A stretch of DNA of 64,000 nucleotides from Halomonas cupida (GTDB lineage: Bacteria > Pseudomonadota > Gammaproteobacteria > Pseudomonadales > Halomonadaceae). The first letter of the stretch is position 1. The number at the start of each line of letters is the position of its first letter. The stretch is taken from assembly GCF_900142755.1 (NCBI RefSeq), contig NZ_FRCA01000005.1:62001-126000 (forward strand). The letters run 5' to 3'. This document shows, in pieces, positions 26,079 to 34,734 of the stretch. Both the position numbers and the translations under genes were made by a program. Under the pieces are notes generated by a model that was given only the letters and a program-made list of their open reading frames with translations, was not told the origin of the DNA and made no database searches.

Positions 26079-27731
26079 ATGACCTCTCACACCAGTGCCC
26101 ACGGTGGTCAGGTGCTCATCAAGGCCCTCGCCGCCCAGGGCGTCGAACGGGTCTTCTGTGTGCCTGGCGAAAGCTATCTTGCCGCTCTCGACGCCTTGCA
26201 TGATGCCGAGATCGACACCATTGTTGCCCGCCACGAAGGCGGTGCCGCCATGATGGCCGAGGCCGACGGCAAACTCACAGGCCAGCCGGGGGTGGCCTTC
26301 GTGACCCGAGGGCCCGGTGCGACCAATGCCTCCAGTGGTGTGCACGTTGCCTTTCAGGACTCGACACCGATGGTACTGTTCATCGGCCAGGTCGCCAGCG
26401 ACCAGCGTGACCGGGAAGCCTTTCAGGAAGTCGACTACGGGGCGATGTTTGCGCCGCTGGCCAAGTGGGTTGCCACCATCGACCGTGCGGATCGCATTCC
26501 GGAATATGTCAGCCATGCCTTCCATGTTGCCCAGAGTGGTCGCCCTGGCCCGGTGGTACTGGCTCTGCCGGAAGACATGCTGTCGAGCCATTGCGAAGCC
26601 GAAGTACTGCCCTCGGCCAATCTTCCCAGCGGCAGGGCGGATCACCAGGATGTCCAGGCCGTCATCGACGCACTTGCCGAGGCCGAGAAGCCCATGGTCA
26701 TTGTCGGTGGCAGCGGCTGGTCACAGGCTGCCGCCCGGGCACTGGGACAATTCGCCGAGCGCTGCCAACTGCCGGTTGGCGCCGCCTTTCGTTGCCAGGA
26801 CTACCTCGACAACCGTCACCCGCACTACGTCGGGGATGTAGGAATCGGCATCAATCCGGCACTGGCCGAGCGCATCAAGGAGGCAGATGTGGTGCTGGCG
26901 CTGGGCGCCCGCCTCGGTGAAATGACCACCAGCGGCTACACGCTGTTGACGCCGCCCAGGTCCCGGCAACGCCTGATCCACATACATGCCGATGCCGATG
27001 AACTCGGTCGGGTCTATCGCCCCGATCTGGCGGTGGTCGCAAGGGCCGGTGTCATGGTGCAGCAGTTGGCAGAGTGCGCCGAGGCACCGCGTATCGATCG
27101 ACGCGCCTGGCAGGAATCGGCACGCGCCGACTACGCTGCCTGGCAGATTCCGGAGCCGACTCCCGGTACGCTGCGCATGGAGAGCCTGGTGAGCCATCTC
27201 AACGAGGTGCTTCCCGATGACGCCATACTGACCAACGGGGCTGGCAACTACTCGGCATGGCTGCATCGCTATTATCGCTATCGCGATTTTCGCACCCAAC
27301 TGGCTCCCACCTCAGGCTCGATGGGATACGGCCTGCCCGCTGCCGTAGCAGCCAAGCTGCGCTATCCCGAACGAGAGGTGGTCTGCCTGGCAGGAGACGG
27401 TTGCTTTCAGATGGTGTCCCAGGAATTCGGTACCGCCTGCCAGTATGGCGCCAACATCATCGTGCTGGTATCCAACAACGGCATGTACGGCACCATCCGC
27501 ATGCATCAGCAGCGCCGCTATCCCCAGCGACCTTCCGCGACGGACCTCGTCAACCCGGATTTTGCCGCTCTGGCGCAGGCCTATGGTGGCTACGGTGAGG
27601 TGGTATGCGACGACGGCGATATCGCGCCAGCCCTGGCTCGCGCTCGTCAGGCGGGCCGACCCGCGATACTCGAGCTGCGCCTGGATCGGACGGCCCTCTC
27701 GCCACGCTTGCTCCTGGAGAATACGCCCTGA
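26079..27731 (+). CDS. Thiamine-diphosphate enzyme, acetolactate-synthase-like
   Basis: 550 aa from the ATG at 26079 (MTSHTSAHGGQVLIKALAAQ). The N-terminal PYR domain has the catalytic Glu in VARHEGGAAMMAEA, the central domain resembles the FAD or nucleotide-like domain, and the C-terminal PP domain carries the ThDP motif GDGCF...SNNGMYGT. The family includes acetolactate synthases, decarboxylases and carboligases. It is not an Xsc-type sulfoacetaldehyde acetyltransferase by its N-terminal motif. The specific reaction is unknown; the linked YiaK-like gene and TctABC suggest an organic-acid pathway. Confidence 0.8.
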   Translation: MTSHTSAHGGQVLIKALAAQGVERVFCVPGESYLAALDALHDAEIDTIVARHEGGAAMMAEADGKLTGQPGVAFVTRGPGATNASSGVHVAFQDSTPMVLFIGQVASDQRDREAFQEVDYGAMFAPLAKWVATIDRADRIPEYVSHAFHVAQSGRPGPVVLALPEDMLSSHCEAEVLPSANLPSGRADHQDVQAVIDALAEAEKPMVIVGGSGWSQAAARALGQFAERCQLPVGAAFRCQDYLDNRHPHYVGDVGIGINPALAERIKEADVVLALGARLGEMTTSGYTLLTPPRSRQRLIHIHADADELGRVYRPDLAVVARAGVMVQQLAECAEAPRIDRRAWQESARADYAAWQIPEPTPGTLRMESLVSHLNEVLPDDAILTNGAGNYSAWLHRYYRYRDFRTQLAPTSGSMGYGLPAAVAAKLRYPEREVVCLAGDGCFQMVSQEFGTACQYGANIIVLVSNNGMYGTIRMHQQRRYPQRPSATDLVNPDFAALAQAYGGYGEVVCDDGDIAPALARARQAGRPAILELRLDRTALSPRLLLENTP

Positions 27732-27742
27732 AGGGCGTATTC
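27719..27742 (+). terminator. Terminator whose loop is the stop codon
   Basis: Perfect 10-bp stem GAATACGCCC/GGGCGTATTC with loop TGAA; the TGA is the stop codon of the ThDP enzyme gene. It is followed by GGTTACGTTTAT, moderately U-rich. It separates this gene from bauA, so bauA likely has its own promoter in the 27743-27905 gap. Confidence 0.75.
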
Positions 27743-27905
27743 GGTTACGTTTATAGATACTCACCCAAGCGCAAGTAACATTTGATTTTACCAACCTGAT
27801 TCCTGACCCATGCTGTGAACCATGCTCAGCGGGACACGTTGATGATGCCGCGCGAGCCGTCACTCAACAGTGTTTCCATTGCAGGCACTTCACAGGAGAT
27901 ACGTC

Positions 27906-29258
27906 ATGCAGGCCTTCGACACCCCGGAAGCCGGGAGCCGTGAACAGCACGGTTCTCAGCTCAACCAACATTACTGGATGCCCTTCACCGCCAATCGCGA
28001 CTTTCATGCCAACCCGCGCATGATCGCTGGTGCCGAGGGACGTTACTTCATCGATGACCAGGGCCGGCGCATCTTCGACTCGCTGTCGGGCCTGTGGACT
28101 TGCGGCGCTGGCCATAATCGCCAGCAGATCCGTGACGCCGTCGCCCATCAGTTGGGCTGTCTCGACTACGCTCCGAGCTTCCAGGTCTCGCATCCGCTGG
28201 CCTTCCAACTGGCCGAGAAGGTCGCCAGCCTGATGCCGAAAGGGCTCGATCATGTGTTCTTCACCGATTCCGGCTCCGAATCCGCCGATACCGCGCTGAA
28301 GATGGCCAAGGCCTACTGGCGCCTCAAGGGGCGCCCGGAGAAGACCCGCTTGATCGGGCGTGCCAAGGGCTACCATGGCGTCAACATCGGCGGCACCAGC
28401 CTTGGGGGTATTGGTGGCAACCGCAAGCACTATGGTCAGTTGCTCGACTCGACTCACCTGCCGCACACCCTGCAGCCGCAGTTGGCCTTCACCCGTGGCC
28501 AGGCAGAAACCGGCGCCGAGCTGGCCGATGCCCTGCTCGACCAGGTAGCGCTGCATGACGCCTCGACCATCGCCGCGGTCATCGTCGAACCGATGTCCGG
28601 GTCTGCCGGTGTCGTCGTGCCGCCCAAGGGGTATCTGGACCGCCTGCGCCAGATCTGTGATGCCCACGATATCCTGCTGATCTTCGATGAGGTCATCACC
28701 GCCTTCGGACGCAGCGGCGCACGCACCGGCGCCGAGGCCTTCGGGGTTACTCCGGATATCATGACCGTGGCCAAGCAGATCACCAACGGCGCCGTACCGA
28801 TGGGTGCAGTCATTGCCTCCAGCGAGATCTTCGAGGCCTTCATGCAGGCCGGTGGCCCCGAGCATGCCATCGAGTTCCCGCATGGCTACACCTACAGCGG
28901 CCATCCGGTCGCCTGCGCCGCGGGCCTGGCTGCACTGGACCTGCTCGAGCGTGAAGACTTCCCCGGCCAGGTAAGAGCCATCGCGCCAACCTTCGAGGAC
29001 AAGCTGCATGCCCTCAAGGGACGCGCCCATGTGGTCGATATCCGCAATTTCGGTCTTGCCGGAGCCATCCAGCTGGCACCACGCGACGGTGACCCAAGCA
29101 TTCGCCCTCGCGATGCTCACATGGCATTGTGGGAAGCAGGTTTCTACGTCCGCTATGGTGGCGATACGCTGCAGTTCGGCCCTCCCTTCGGCACCACCGA
29201 AGAGGAACTGGAGCGCCTGTTTGACGCTGTGGCCACAACCCTCGACGGTCTGGCCTGA
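27906..29258 (+). CDS. bauA: Beta-alanine:pyruvate aminotransferase (omega-transaminase)
   Basis: Class III PLP aminotransferase, 450 aa, passing the amino group of beta-alanine to pyruvate to give malonate semialdehyde. It strongly resembles Pseudomonas omega-APT: HYWMPFTANRDF, RIFDSLSGLWTCGAGH, FTDSGSESADTALKM, IGRAKGYHGVNIGGTSLGG, IFDEVITAFGR and the PLP lysine in TVAKQITNGAVPMGAV. Start at 27906 with AGGAG seven bases ahead; an in-frame start 12 codons earlier lacks support. It is followed by mmsA, the same pair as bauA-bauC. Confidence 0.92.
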   Translation: MQAFDTPEAGSREQHGSQLNQHYWMPFTANRDFHANPRMIAGAEGRYFIDDQGRRIFDSLSGLWTCGAGHNRQQIRDAVAHQLGCLDYAPSFQVSHPLAFQLAEKVASLMPKGLDHVFFTDSGSESADTALKMAKAYWRLKGRPEKTRLIGRAKGYHGVNIGGTSLGGIGGNRKHYGQLLDSTHLPHTLQPQLAFTRGQAETGAELADALLDQVALHDASTIAAVIVEPMSGSAGVVVPPKGYLDRLRQICDAHDILLIFDEVITAFGRSGARTGAEAFGVTPDIMTVAKQITNGAVPMGAVIASSEIFEAFMQAGGPEHAIEFPHGYTYSGHPVACAAGLAALDLLEREDFPGQVRAIAPTFEDKLHALKGRAHVVDIRNFGLAGAIQLAPRDGDPSIRPRDAHMALWEAGFYVRYGGDTLQFGPPFGTTEEELERLFDAVATTLDGLA

Positions 29259-29262
29259 TACG

Positions 29263-29374
29263 TTGCCGGGTGTTTCGAAGCCGGGTGTTTCGAAAATGAT
29301 TCTGTCCACGGCTCATCGACAGGCTGTGGACAGATTCCTCCCCGGCCATTCACAAGGTTATCCACAGGCGGACA
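29263..29374. promoter_or_regulatory. Cluster of DnaA-box-like sequences between bauA and mmsA
   Basis: A perfect TTATCCACA (29358-29366) is flanked by CAATCCACA, CTGTGGACAG and CTGTCCAC. The last two also form an 8-bp stem. Just before them the string GCCGGGTGTTTCGAA is duplicated in tandem. No replication gene is near, so an origin is not proposed. Confidence 0.5.
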
Positions 29375-29479
29375 ATCCACAGACAGACCAGGCTGTTCCG
29401 TCAATCTTCAACAGGATGCCGGGGCTGGCGGCGATAATGCCGCCGCTCCCGACACAGAGAACCATCAAGGAATTTCTGC

Positions 29480-30976
29480 ATGACTCAAGTTTCCCACTGG
29501 ATCAATGGCGAGCACCTGACCTCCGAGCGCACCCTGGCCATCACCAACCCGGCCACCGGCGAAGTCATTCGTCAGGTCGCCGATGGTGACGCCAGCACCG
29601 TCCAGACGGCCATCGAGGCCGCCCAGCGGGCATTCCCGGCATGGCGTGATACTCCGCCGGCCAAGCGCGCTCAGGTCATGTATCGTTTCAAGACACTCCT
29701 CGAGCGTGATGCCGAGCGGCTGGTCCAGTTGATCAGCGAAGAGCACGGCAAGACCGTCGAAGACGCCATGGGCGAGCTCAAGCGTGGCATCGAGAATGTC
29801 GAATATGCCTGCGGCGTACCGGAACTGCTCAAGGGTGAATATTCCCACAACGTTGGCCCCTCCATCGACGCCTTCTCCAACTTCCAGCCGCTGGGGGTTG
29901 TAGCCGGCATCACACCGTTCAACTTCCCGGCCATGGTGCCGCTGTGGATGTACCCGATGGCGATTGCCTGCGGCAATGCCTTCATCCTCAAGCCCTCCGA
30001 GAAGGACCCGACCGCGTCTCTGGCGGTGGCCGAACTGCTCGAGGAAGCTGGCCTGCCGAAGGGCATCATGAACGTGGTGCATGGTGGCCGCGAAACCGTC
30101 GAAACGCTGCTCGACGCTCCCGAAGTCAAGGCGGTCTCCTTCGTCGGCTCCACGCCGATTGCCGAAGCCATCTATCGCCGTGGCGCTGCCGCCGGCAAGC
30201 GTGTTCAGGCACTGGGTGGCGCCAAGAACCATGCCATCGTGCTGGGCGATGCCGACATCGAGAACGCCGCCAACACCCTGATGGGTGCGGCCTACGGCAG
30301 CGCCGGTGAGCGTTGCATGGCGATTTCAGTGGCAGTGTGTGTGGGTGACGACACCGCAGATCGCCTGATCGAGTCGATGCAGCCCAAGATCGACGCACTC
30401 AAGATCGGTCCCGGTACCGAAAAGGGCCTCGACATGGGTGCACTGGTTACCGCCGAGCATCGTTACAAGGTACTGGGTTATGTCGAGCAGGGGATCCGTG
30501 AAGGCGCCAAGCTGGTCGCCGACGGTCGTGAACTGGTCGTACCCGGCCATGAGAACGGCTACTTCGTCGGTGGCTGCCTGTTCGACAAGGTGACTCCGGA
30601 GATGCGTATCTATCGTGAGGAAATCTTCGGCCCGGTACTGTGCGTGGTGCGCGTCAACAGCCTCGACGAAGCCATCGAGCTGACCAACGCCCACGAATAC
30701 GGCAACGGTACCTGCCTGTTCACCCGTGACGGTGAAGCCGCACGCCGCTTCACCGATGCCATCGAAGTGGGCATGGTCGGCGTCAATGTGCCGCTGCCGG
30801 TGCCCGTGGCCAGCCACAGCTTCGGCGGCTGGAAGCGCTCACTGTTCGGTGACCTGCATGCCTACGGGCCCGACGCGGTACGTTTCTACACTCGCCGCAA
30901 GGCCGTGTCCCAGCGTTGGCCATCTCCCTTCGAGACCACCCACGCCGAGTTCAACTTCCCCTCCGGCGGACAGTGA
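29480..30976 (+). CDS. mmsA: CoA-acylating (methyl)malonate-semialdehyde dehydrogenase
   Basis: 498 aa aldehyde dehydrogenase that oxidises malonate semialdehyde to acetyl-CoA (or methylmalonate semialdehyde to propionyl-CoA), releasing CO2. Motifs: ITPFNFPAMVPLWMYPMA, LGGAKNHAIVLGDAD, catalytic Cys in AYGSAGERCMAISVAV, and EEIFGPVLCVVRV. The NFPAMVP and GERCMA segments distinguish MmsA from other ALDHs. With bauA upstream, its most likely role is beta-alanine breakdown. Confidence 0.94.
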   Translation: MTQVSHWINGEHLTSERTLAITNPATGEVIRQVADGDASTVQTAIEAAQRAFPAWRDTPPAKRAQVMYRFKTLLERDAERLVQLISEEHGKTVEDAMGELKRGIENVEYACGVPELLKGEYSHNVGPSIDAFSNFQPLGVVAGITPFNFPAMVPLWMYPMAIACGNAFILKPSEKDPTASLAVAELLEEAGLPKGIMNVVHGGRETVETLLDAPEVKAVSFVGSTPIAEAIYRRGAAAGKRVQALGGAKNHAIVLGDADIENAANTLMGAAYGSAGERCMAISVAVCVGDDTADRLIESMQPKIDALKIGPGTEKGLDMGALVTAEHRYKVLGYVEQGIREGAKLVADGRELVVPGHENGYFVGGCLFDKVTPEMRIYREEIFGPVLCVVRVNSLDEAIELTNAHEYGNGTCLFTRDGEAARRFTDAIEVGMVGVNVPLPVPVASHSFGGWKRSLFGDLHAYGPDAVRFYTRRKAVSQRWPSPFETTHAEFNFPSGGQ

Positions 30977-31003
30977 TCTCACACTGAAGCCGAGCAGCAA
31001 CAT

Positions 31004-31033
31004 ACGGGCCCCATTGCGGGGCCCGTTTACGTT
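31004..31033 (+). terminator. Intrinsic terminator after mmsA
   Basis: Perfect 9-bp stem ACGGGCCCC/GGGGCCCGT with a five-base loop, followed by TTACGTTTC, 28 bases beyond the mmsA stop codon. Confidence 0.8.
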
Positions 31034-31092
31034 TCAGGACAAGCTGGAAGCTCCCTCACACAATAGACGGCTCGGTGGATATCGACGTCGCG

Positions 31093-31166
31093 ATTAACAT
31101 GGCAATCAAATAGCGCATCCTGATCGATTTGATTGTCGTCCTGATGGCCGACGGCGGCACGTCCAT
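31093..31166 (+). repeat. Multi-hairpin dispersed repeat, deleted copy 4
   Basis: Starts with the family end ATTAAC and first stem, then jumps from GTCGTC straight to CTGATGGCCGACGGCGGCAC, missing the second hairpin and half of the third, and loses the right end. It lies downstream of mmsA in the same sense. Confidence 0.8.
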
Positions 31167-31231
31167 GCTTCACTGATCGAATCCATGATCCGCATGGCGA
31201 TTGCGCCGGGAGATATACAGGAGCCACAAAC

Positions 31232-31573
31232 GTGAGCCACCCTCAATTGGACCTCGAGCAGATCACTCGAAAGCTGAAGGCAATGCGTGAAGCGCTGCTC
31301 AGCGAAAGTGCCGATAGCGAGGACAGTCGAGCCACGGTGACGCTGGATCAGCAGTCGGTCGGCCGCCTGTCACGCATGGACGCCCTTCAGGGGCAGGCCA
31401 TGGCCAAGGCAGAAGAAGAACGTCGCCAGTTGATGATTCGGCGTATCGATGCTGCCCTGACACGACTGGAGCGCGAGGACTTCGGTGAGTGCATCGAGTG
31501 CGGCGAATGGATCTCGGCGAAACGACTCGAGTGGGATCCCACCGTGCTCAAGTGCATCGACTGTGCAGAGTAG
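31232..31573 (+). CDS. DksA/TraR-type C4 zinc-finger protein
   Basis: 113 aa with a GTG start (AGGAG nine bases upstream). The N-terminal half is a charged coiled-coil (residues ~5-70) and the C-terminal part is a C4 finger, CIECGEWISAKRLEWDPTVLKCIDC. Such proteins bind the secondary channel of RNA polymerase, often with ppGpp. It is shorter than DksA and resembles the YbiI/TraR-DksA paralogs. It stands alone between mmsA and nrdJb. Confidence 0.88.
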   Translation: MSHPQLDLEQITRKLKAMREALLSESADSEDSRATVTLDQQSVGRLSRMDALQGQAMAKAEEERRQLMIRRIDAALTRLEREDFGECIECGEWISAKRLEWDPTVLKCIDCAE

Positions 31574-31608
31574 TGCTACCGCCGTGAATGCAGCAAGGCT
31601 GCTCATTT

Positions 31609-31678
31609 CAGAAGGGCCACTTATTTTCAGAAAGGCCACTTATTTTCAGAAGGGCCACTACAATGAGTGGCCCTTCTG
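31609..31678. terminator. Hairpin with three tandem left arms after the DksA-like gene
   Basis: The 13-base arm CAGAAGGGCCACT occurs at 31609, 31628 (one mismatch) and 31647, spaced exactly 19 bases, and the single complementary arm AGTGGCCCTTCTG is at 31666-31678. The third copy forms a perfect 13-bp stem with a six-base loop. It lies between convergent genes and probably ends transcription from at least one side. Confidence 0.75.
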
Positions 31679-31707
31679 GAGCTTGCCCGGGGTCGTACTG
31701 ACTCAGG

Positions 31708-32493
31708 TTAGCCGCACTTCGACCAGCCGCAACCCGCGTAACAGGTCGGACAGCCGTCCATCATGATCAGTTCGCCGCGACACTCGGGGCAGTTACCGAC
31801 TGTGGCCGGGCCTTTGCCCTCGCCACTGGGCTTGCTGTCGGCCCCACCACCGATCGCCTCCACGGCGCCGCTCTCAAGGCCCGGCTCTTCCTCAACCTCG
31901 GCAGGGAACCAGCCGTGCCCGGAAGCCTGACGCTTTGCGTAGCGACTGACCAGCTCTTCCACTGGCACCTGGTTACCATCGATATCGAGAAAACCACGGC
32001 GATAAAGGATCTGCTGGATCGACCAGGCAATGGCCGAGACTTCCGAGTCGTGGAACATCGGTTTGCCCCAGCGATTCATGCCACAACGCACCAGCCCCTT
32101 GTCCCAGGCGACCTTGCGCAGATCCGCCACCGCCTGGGTAACATAGCCACCTCGAGCGGCCAGCGACAGGCTGCGCATGGTCGCAGTAATCCATTGGTGC
32201 TCGCTGGACAGCTGCCCCGAGGGGAAGAAGAACTCCACCGGGCGCTCGATGATCACTCGCTGACCATTGAGCACACCTTCCACCGGCATGAACGACACCA
32301 GCAGATAGACCTTCTTGCGGCCTTCGGCACCCACGTAGGAAATCTTTTCCGATACGGCCTCGAGAGTGCCCTCGGGCCGTGAAGCGATACGCAACGTCAA
32401 TGGGTTCTCGTCGGCCAGCGGCGCCGGGGGCGGCGTCTCCTGCTCGGCCTTGACGCGGTAGCCCACGATCTTCGATGAAATTTCGACAGCCAT
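31708..32493 (-). CDS. nrdJb: Class II ribonucleotide reductase, small TSCPD-containing part (NrdJb)
   Basis: 261 aa from the ATG at 32493 (MAVEISSKIVGYRVK), with AGGAG seven bases ahead. It holds the C-terminal part of B12-dependent ribonucleotide reductase as a separate chain, as in P. aeruginosa nrdJb. The TSCPD-like region is EHQWITATMRSLSLAARGGYVTQAVADLR. The Cys-rich tail (CPECRGELIMMDGCPTC followed by CGWSKCG) is the mobile arm that re-reduces the active site. It is encoded 48 bases after nrdJa. Confidence 0.88.
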   Translation of the reverse strand: MAVEISSKIVGYRVKAEQETPPPAPLADENPLTLRIASRPEGTLEAVSEKISYVGAEGRKKVYLLVSFMPVEGVLNGQRVIIERPVEFFFPSGQLSSEHQWITATMRSLSLAARGGYVTQAVADLRKVAWDKGLVRCGMNRWGKPMFHDSEVSAIAWSIQQILYRRGFLDIDGNQVPVEELVSRYAKRQASGHGWFPAEVEEEPGLESGAVEAIGGGADSKPSGEGKGPATVGNCPECRGELIMMDGCPTCYAGCGWSKCG

Positions 32494-32541
32494 CAGCAGG
32501 CTCCTCCACAAACAGGATGAATCACGAACAACGAGGCCTCT

Positions 32542-34608
32542 CTACCACTTGCCATAGGTCCCCTCCTTGAGCCCGTCATAGAGGTTGGCGGCCGTGTGTT
32601 CCTCGCCATCGTAGATCACTTTCTCATCACCCTTGAGTTCGACACTCTCGCCATTGTCCAGCTCGAACACGTAGGTGGTGTTCTTGAGGTCATCCTCACG
32701 CACCAGCACGCCCTGGAAGGCTTCCGGGTTGAAGCGGAAGGTCGTGCAGCCCTTGAGACGACTCTGATAGGCGTCGAGATACAGGTCCTTGAACGCATCA
32801 AACGGAAAGTCAGTCGGCACATTGACGGTCTTGGAGATCGCCGAGTCGATCCACGCCTGGGCCGCCGCCTGCACCGCCACATGCTGCTCAGGTGTCACTG
32901 CATCCGCTGTGATGAAGTAGTCCGGTAGATCGCTTTCCACCGCATCGGCATGCATGAAGTGACGATAGGCCGCCAGTTCAAAGGACACGACCTCGACCTG
33001 CTCCTTGGTCTTCTTGCCGGCCTGAATCACATTGCGGAAATAGCGATGCGAGAACGATGGTTCGATACCGTTGGAAGCATTATTACCCAACGACAGACTG
33101 ATAGTGCCTGTGGGCGCAATCGACGAATGGTGGGTGAAACGTGCGCCATGCTCGGCCAGCTCAGCGACCAGTTCCGGTTCCACCTCGGCAACCTTCTGCA
33201 TGTAACGGCTATAACGCGCATGCAGGATACGCCCCGGCACCTTGTCACCCGCCTCATAGCCATCACGCGCCAGTTCCGGGCGGTTGCGCAGCATCTTCGG
33301 CGTGATCTCGAACTCCTGCTGAAGGATGGGTGCCATGCCCTTCTCCTTCGACAGTTCCAGCGCCTGTTTCCAGCCTTCCACCGCCAGCACGCGGCTGACT
33401 TCCTCGGTGAAGGCCAGCGACTCGGCCGAACCGTAGGGCATCTGCAGCATTGTCATGGTCGAACCGAGGCCGAGGAAGCCCATGCCATGACGGCGCTTGG
33501 CTTCGATCTCGCTGCGCTGGCCCTCCAGCGGCAGACCGCTGATCTCGACTACGTTATCGAGCATGCGGGTGAAGATGGCCACTACCTGACGATACTTGTC
33601 CCAGTCGAAGCGCGGTGCCTCGCTGAAAGGATCGATAACAAAACGAGTCAGGTTGACCGAACCCAGCAGACAGGCCCCTTCAGGCGGCAACGGCTGTTCA
33701 CCGCAGGGGTTGGTGGCACGGATTTCCTCACAGAACCAGTTGTTGTTCATGCGATTGACCTGGTCAATCAGAATGAAGCCCGGCTCCGCGTAGTCGTAGG
33801 TGGAACTCATGATAGTGTCCCACAGCTCACGCGCCTTGATGACCTCGACGATGCGACAGGCCACTCGACCTTCCGCGTCGACGGTGTAGCCATCCTCGAC
33901 CACCGGCCAGTCGCGATAGATCAGCTCGCTGTCGTCCACATCACCCTTTTCGCCGGCGTGCAGCGGGAAGGCCAGCGGCCAGTCGGCATCGTTCTTGACC
34001 GCTTCCATGAACTCGTCGGTGATCAGCAGACTGAGGTTGAACTGACGCAGACGCCCCGCCTCACGCTTGGCCTCGATGAAAGCACGCACATCTGGATGAC
34101 CGACGTCGAAGGTTCCCATCTGGGCACCACGACGTCCGCCAGCGGAGGCCACCGTGAAACACATCTTGTCGTAGATATCCATGAACGCCAGCGGGCCATT
34201 GGTGCCGGCACCGGCACCGAACACGAAGGCGCCCTTGTGGCGCAGGGTGGAGAACTCATAGCCGATACCGCAACCGGCCTTGAGCGTCATGCCGGCATCC
34301 ACCACGCTGTCGAGGATATCGTGCATGGAGTCGCGGATGGTGCGCGAAACGGTGCAGTTGATCAGGCTGACCGCCGGCTTGTAGCCCTCGGCTCCAGCAT
34401 TCGACATGATGCGGCCCGCCGGTACCGCGCCATGCTCCAGCGCCCAGCGAAACTTCGGCAGCCAATGGTCGGCCTGATCGCCCTCCACCTTGGCCAGGGC
34501 TTTGGCAACCCGTTCCCAGGTGGCCTTGAGGTCACTATCGACCGGCTGACCATGGCGGTCCTTGAGACGATATTTCGAATCCCAGATGTCATATGAAGGG
34601 CCCTGCAT
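32542..34608 (-). CDS. nrdJa: Adenosylcobalamin-dependent ribonucleotide reductase, catalytic part (NrdJa)
   Basis: 688 aa from the ATG at 34608, chosen because AGGAGGT precedes it at five bases; starts at 34653 or 34722 would add 15 or 38 residues. It reduces ribonucleotides to deoxyribonucleotides with or without oxygen. Visible: SLINCTVSRTI (first redox Cys), AGCGIGYEFSTLR, the finger-loop Cys in ATNPCGEQPLPPEGACLLGSVNLT, and SIAPTGTISL near the phosphate site. The catalytic core stops before the TSCPD/Cys-tail, which NrdJb supplies. No cobalamin riboswitch was recognised in the leader. Confidence 0.92.
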   Translation of the reverse strand: MQGPSYDIWDSKYRLKDRHGQPVDSDLKATWERVAKALAKVEGDQADHWLPKFRWALEHGAVPAGRIMSNAGAEGYKPAVSLINCTVSRTIRDSMHDILDSVVDAGMTLKAGCGIGYEFSTLRHKGAFVFGAGAGTNGPLAFMDIYDKMCFTVASAGGRRGAQMGTFDVGHPDVRAFIEAKREAGRLRQFNLSLLITDEFMEAVKNDADWPLAFPLHAGEKGDVDDSELIYRDWPVVEDGYTVDAEGRVACRIVEVIKARELWDTIMSSTYDYAEPGFILIDQVNRMNNNWFCEEIRATNPCGEQPLPPEGACLLGSVNLTRFVIDPFSEAPRFDWDKYRQVVAIFTRMLDNVVEISGLPLEGQRSEIEAKRRHGMGFLGLGSTMTMLQMPYGSAESLAFTEEVSRVLAVEGWKQALELSKEKGMAPILQQEFEITPKMLRNRPELARDGYEAGDKVPGRILHARYSRYMQKVAEVEPELVAELAEHGARFTHHSSIAPTGTISLSLGNNASNGIEPSFSHRYFRNVIQAGKKTKEQVEVVSFELAAYRHFMHADAVESDLPDYFITADAVTPEQHVAVQAAAQAWIDSAISKTVNVPTDFPFDAFKDLYLDAYQSRLKGCTTFRFNPEAFQGVLVREDDLKNTTYVFELDNGESVELKGDEKVIYDGEEHTAANLYDGLKEGTYGKW

Positions 34609-34734
34609 GGGTACCTCCTGCGACAACGCAGCGGCCTTGGCAGATGTCGTCATGCGTGCTGTCTCCGATGAAGCTCGGCAAGAAAAAAGGGCGCAAGGGG
34701 CACAAGTTCCGGTGGTCACCACGGAACCCCCTCG

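Noticed and set aside
26079..27731. Sulfoacetaldehyde acetyltransferase (Xsc) of a taurine pathway with the omega-transaminase
   Set aside because: The N-terminal motifs match acetolactate-synthase-like enzymes, no pta follows, and the transaminase resembles beta-alanine:pyruvate enzymes and pairs with mmsA.
27864..29309. A 481-codon open frame on the minus strand opposite bauA
   Set aside because: Shadow of the aminotransferase gene, which carries all PLP-enzyme motifs on the plus strand.
29263..29374. Replication origin
   Set aside because: DnaA-like boxes are present, but there is no dnaA, gyrB, parAB or rep gene or AT-rich unwinding region nearby.
32950..34596. A 548-codon open frame on the plus strand opposite nrdJa
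   Set aside because: It is an antisense shadow of a GC-rich gene with clear ribonucleotide-reductase motifs on the minus strand; the plus-strand protein has no recognisable features.
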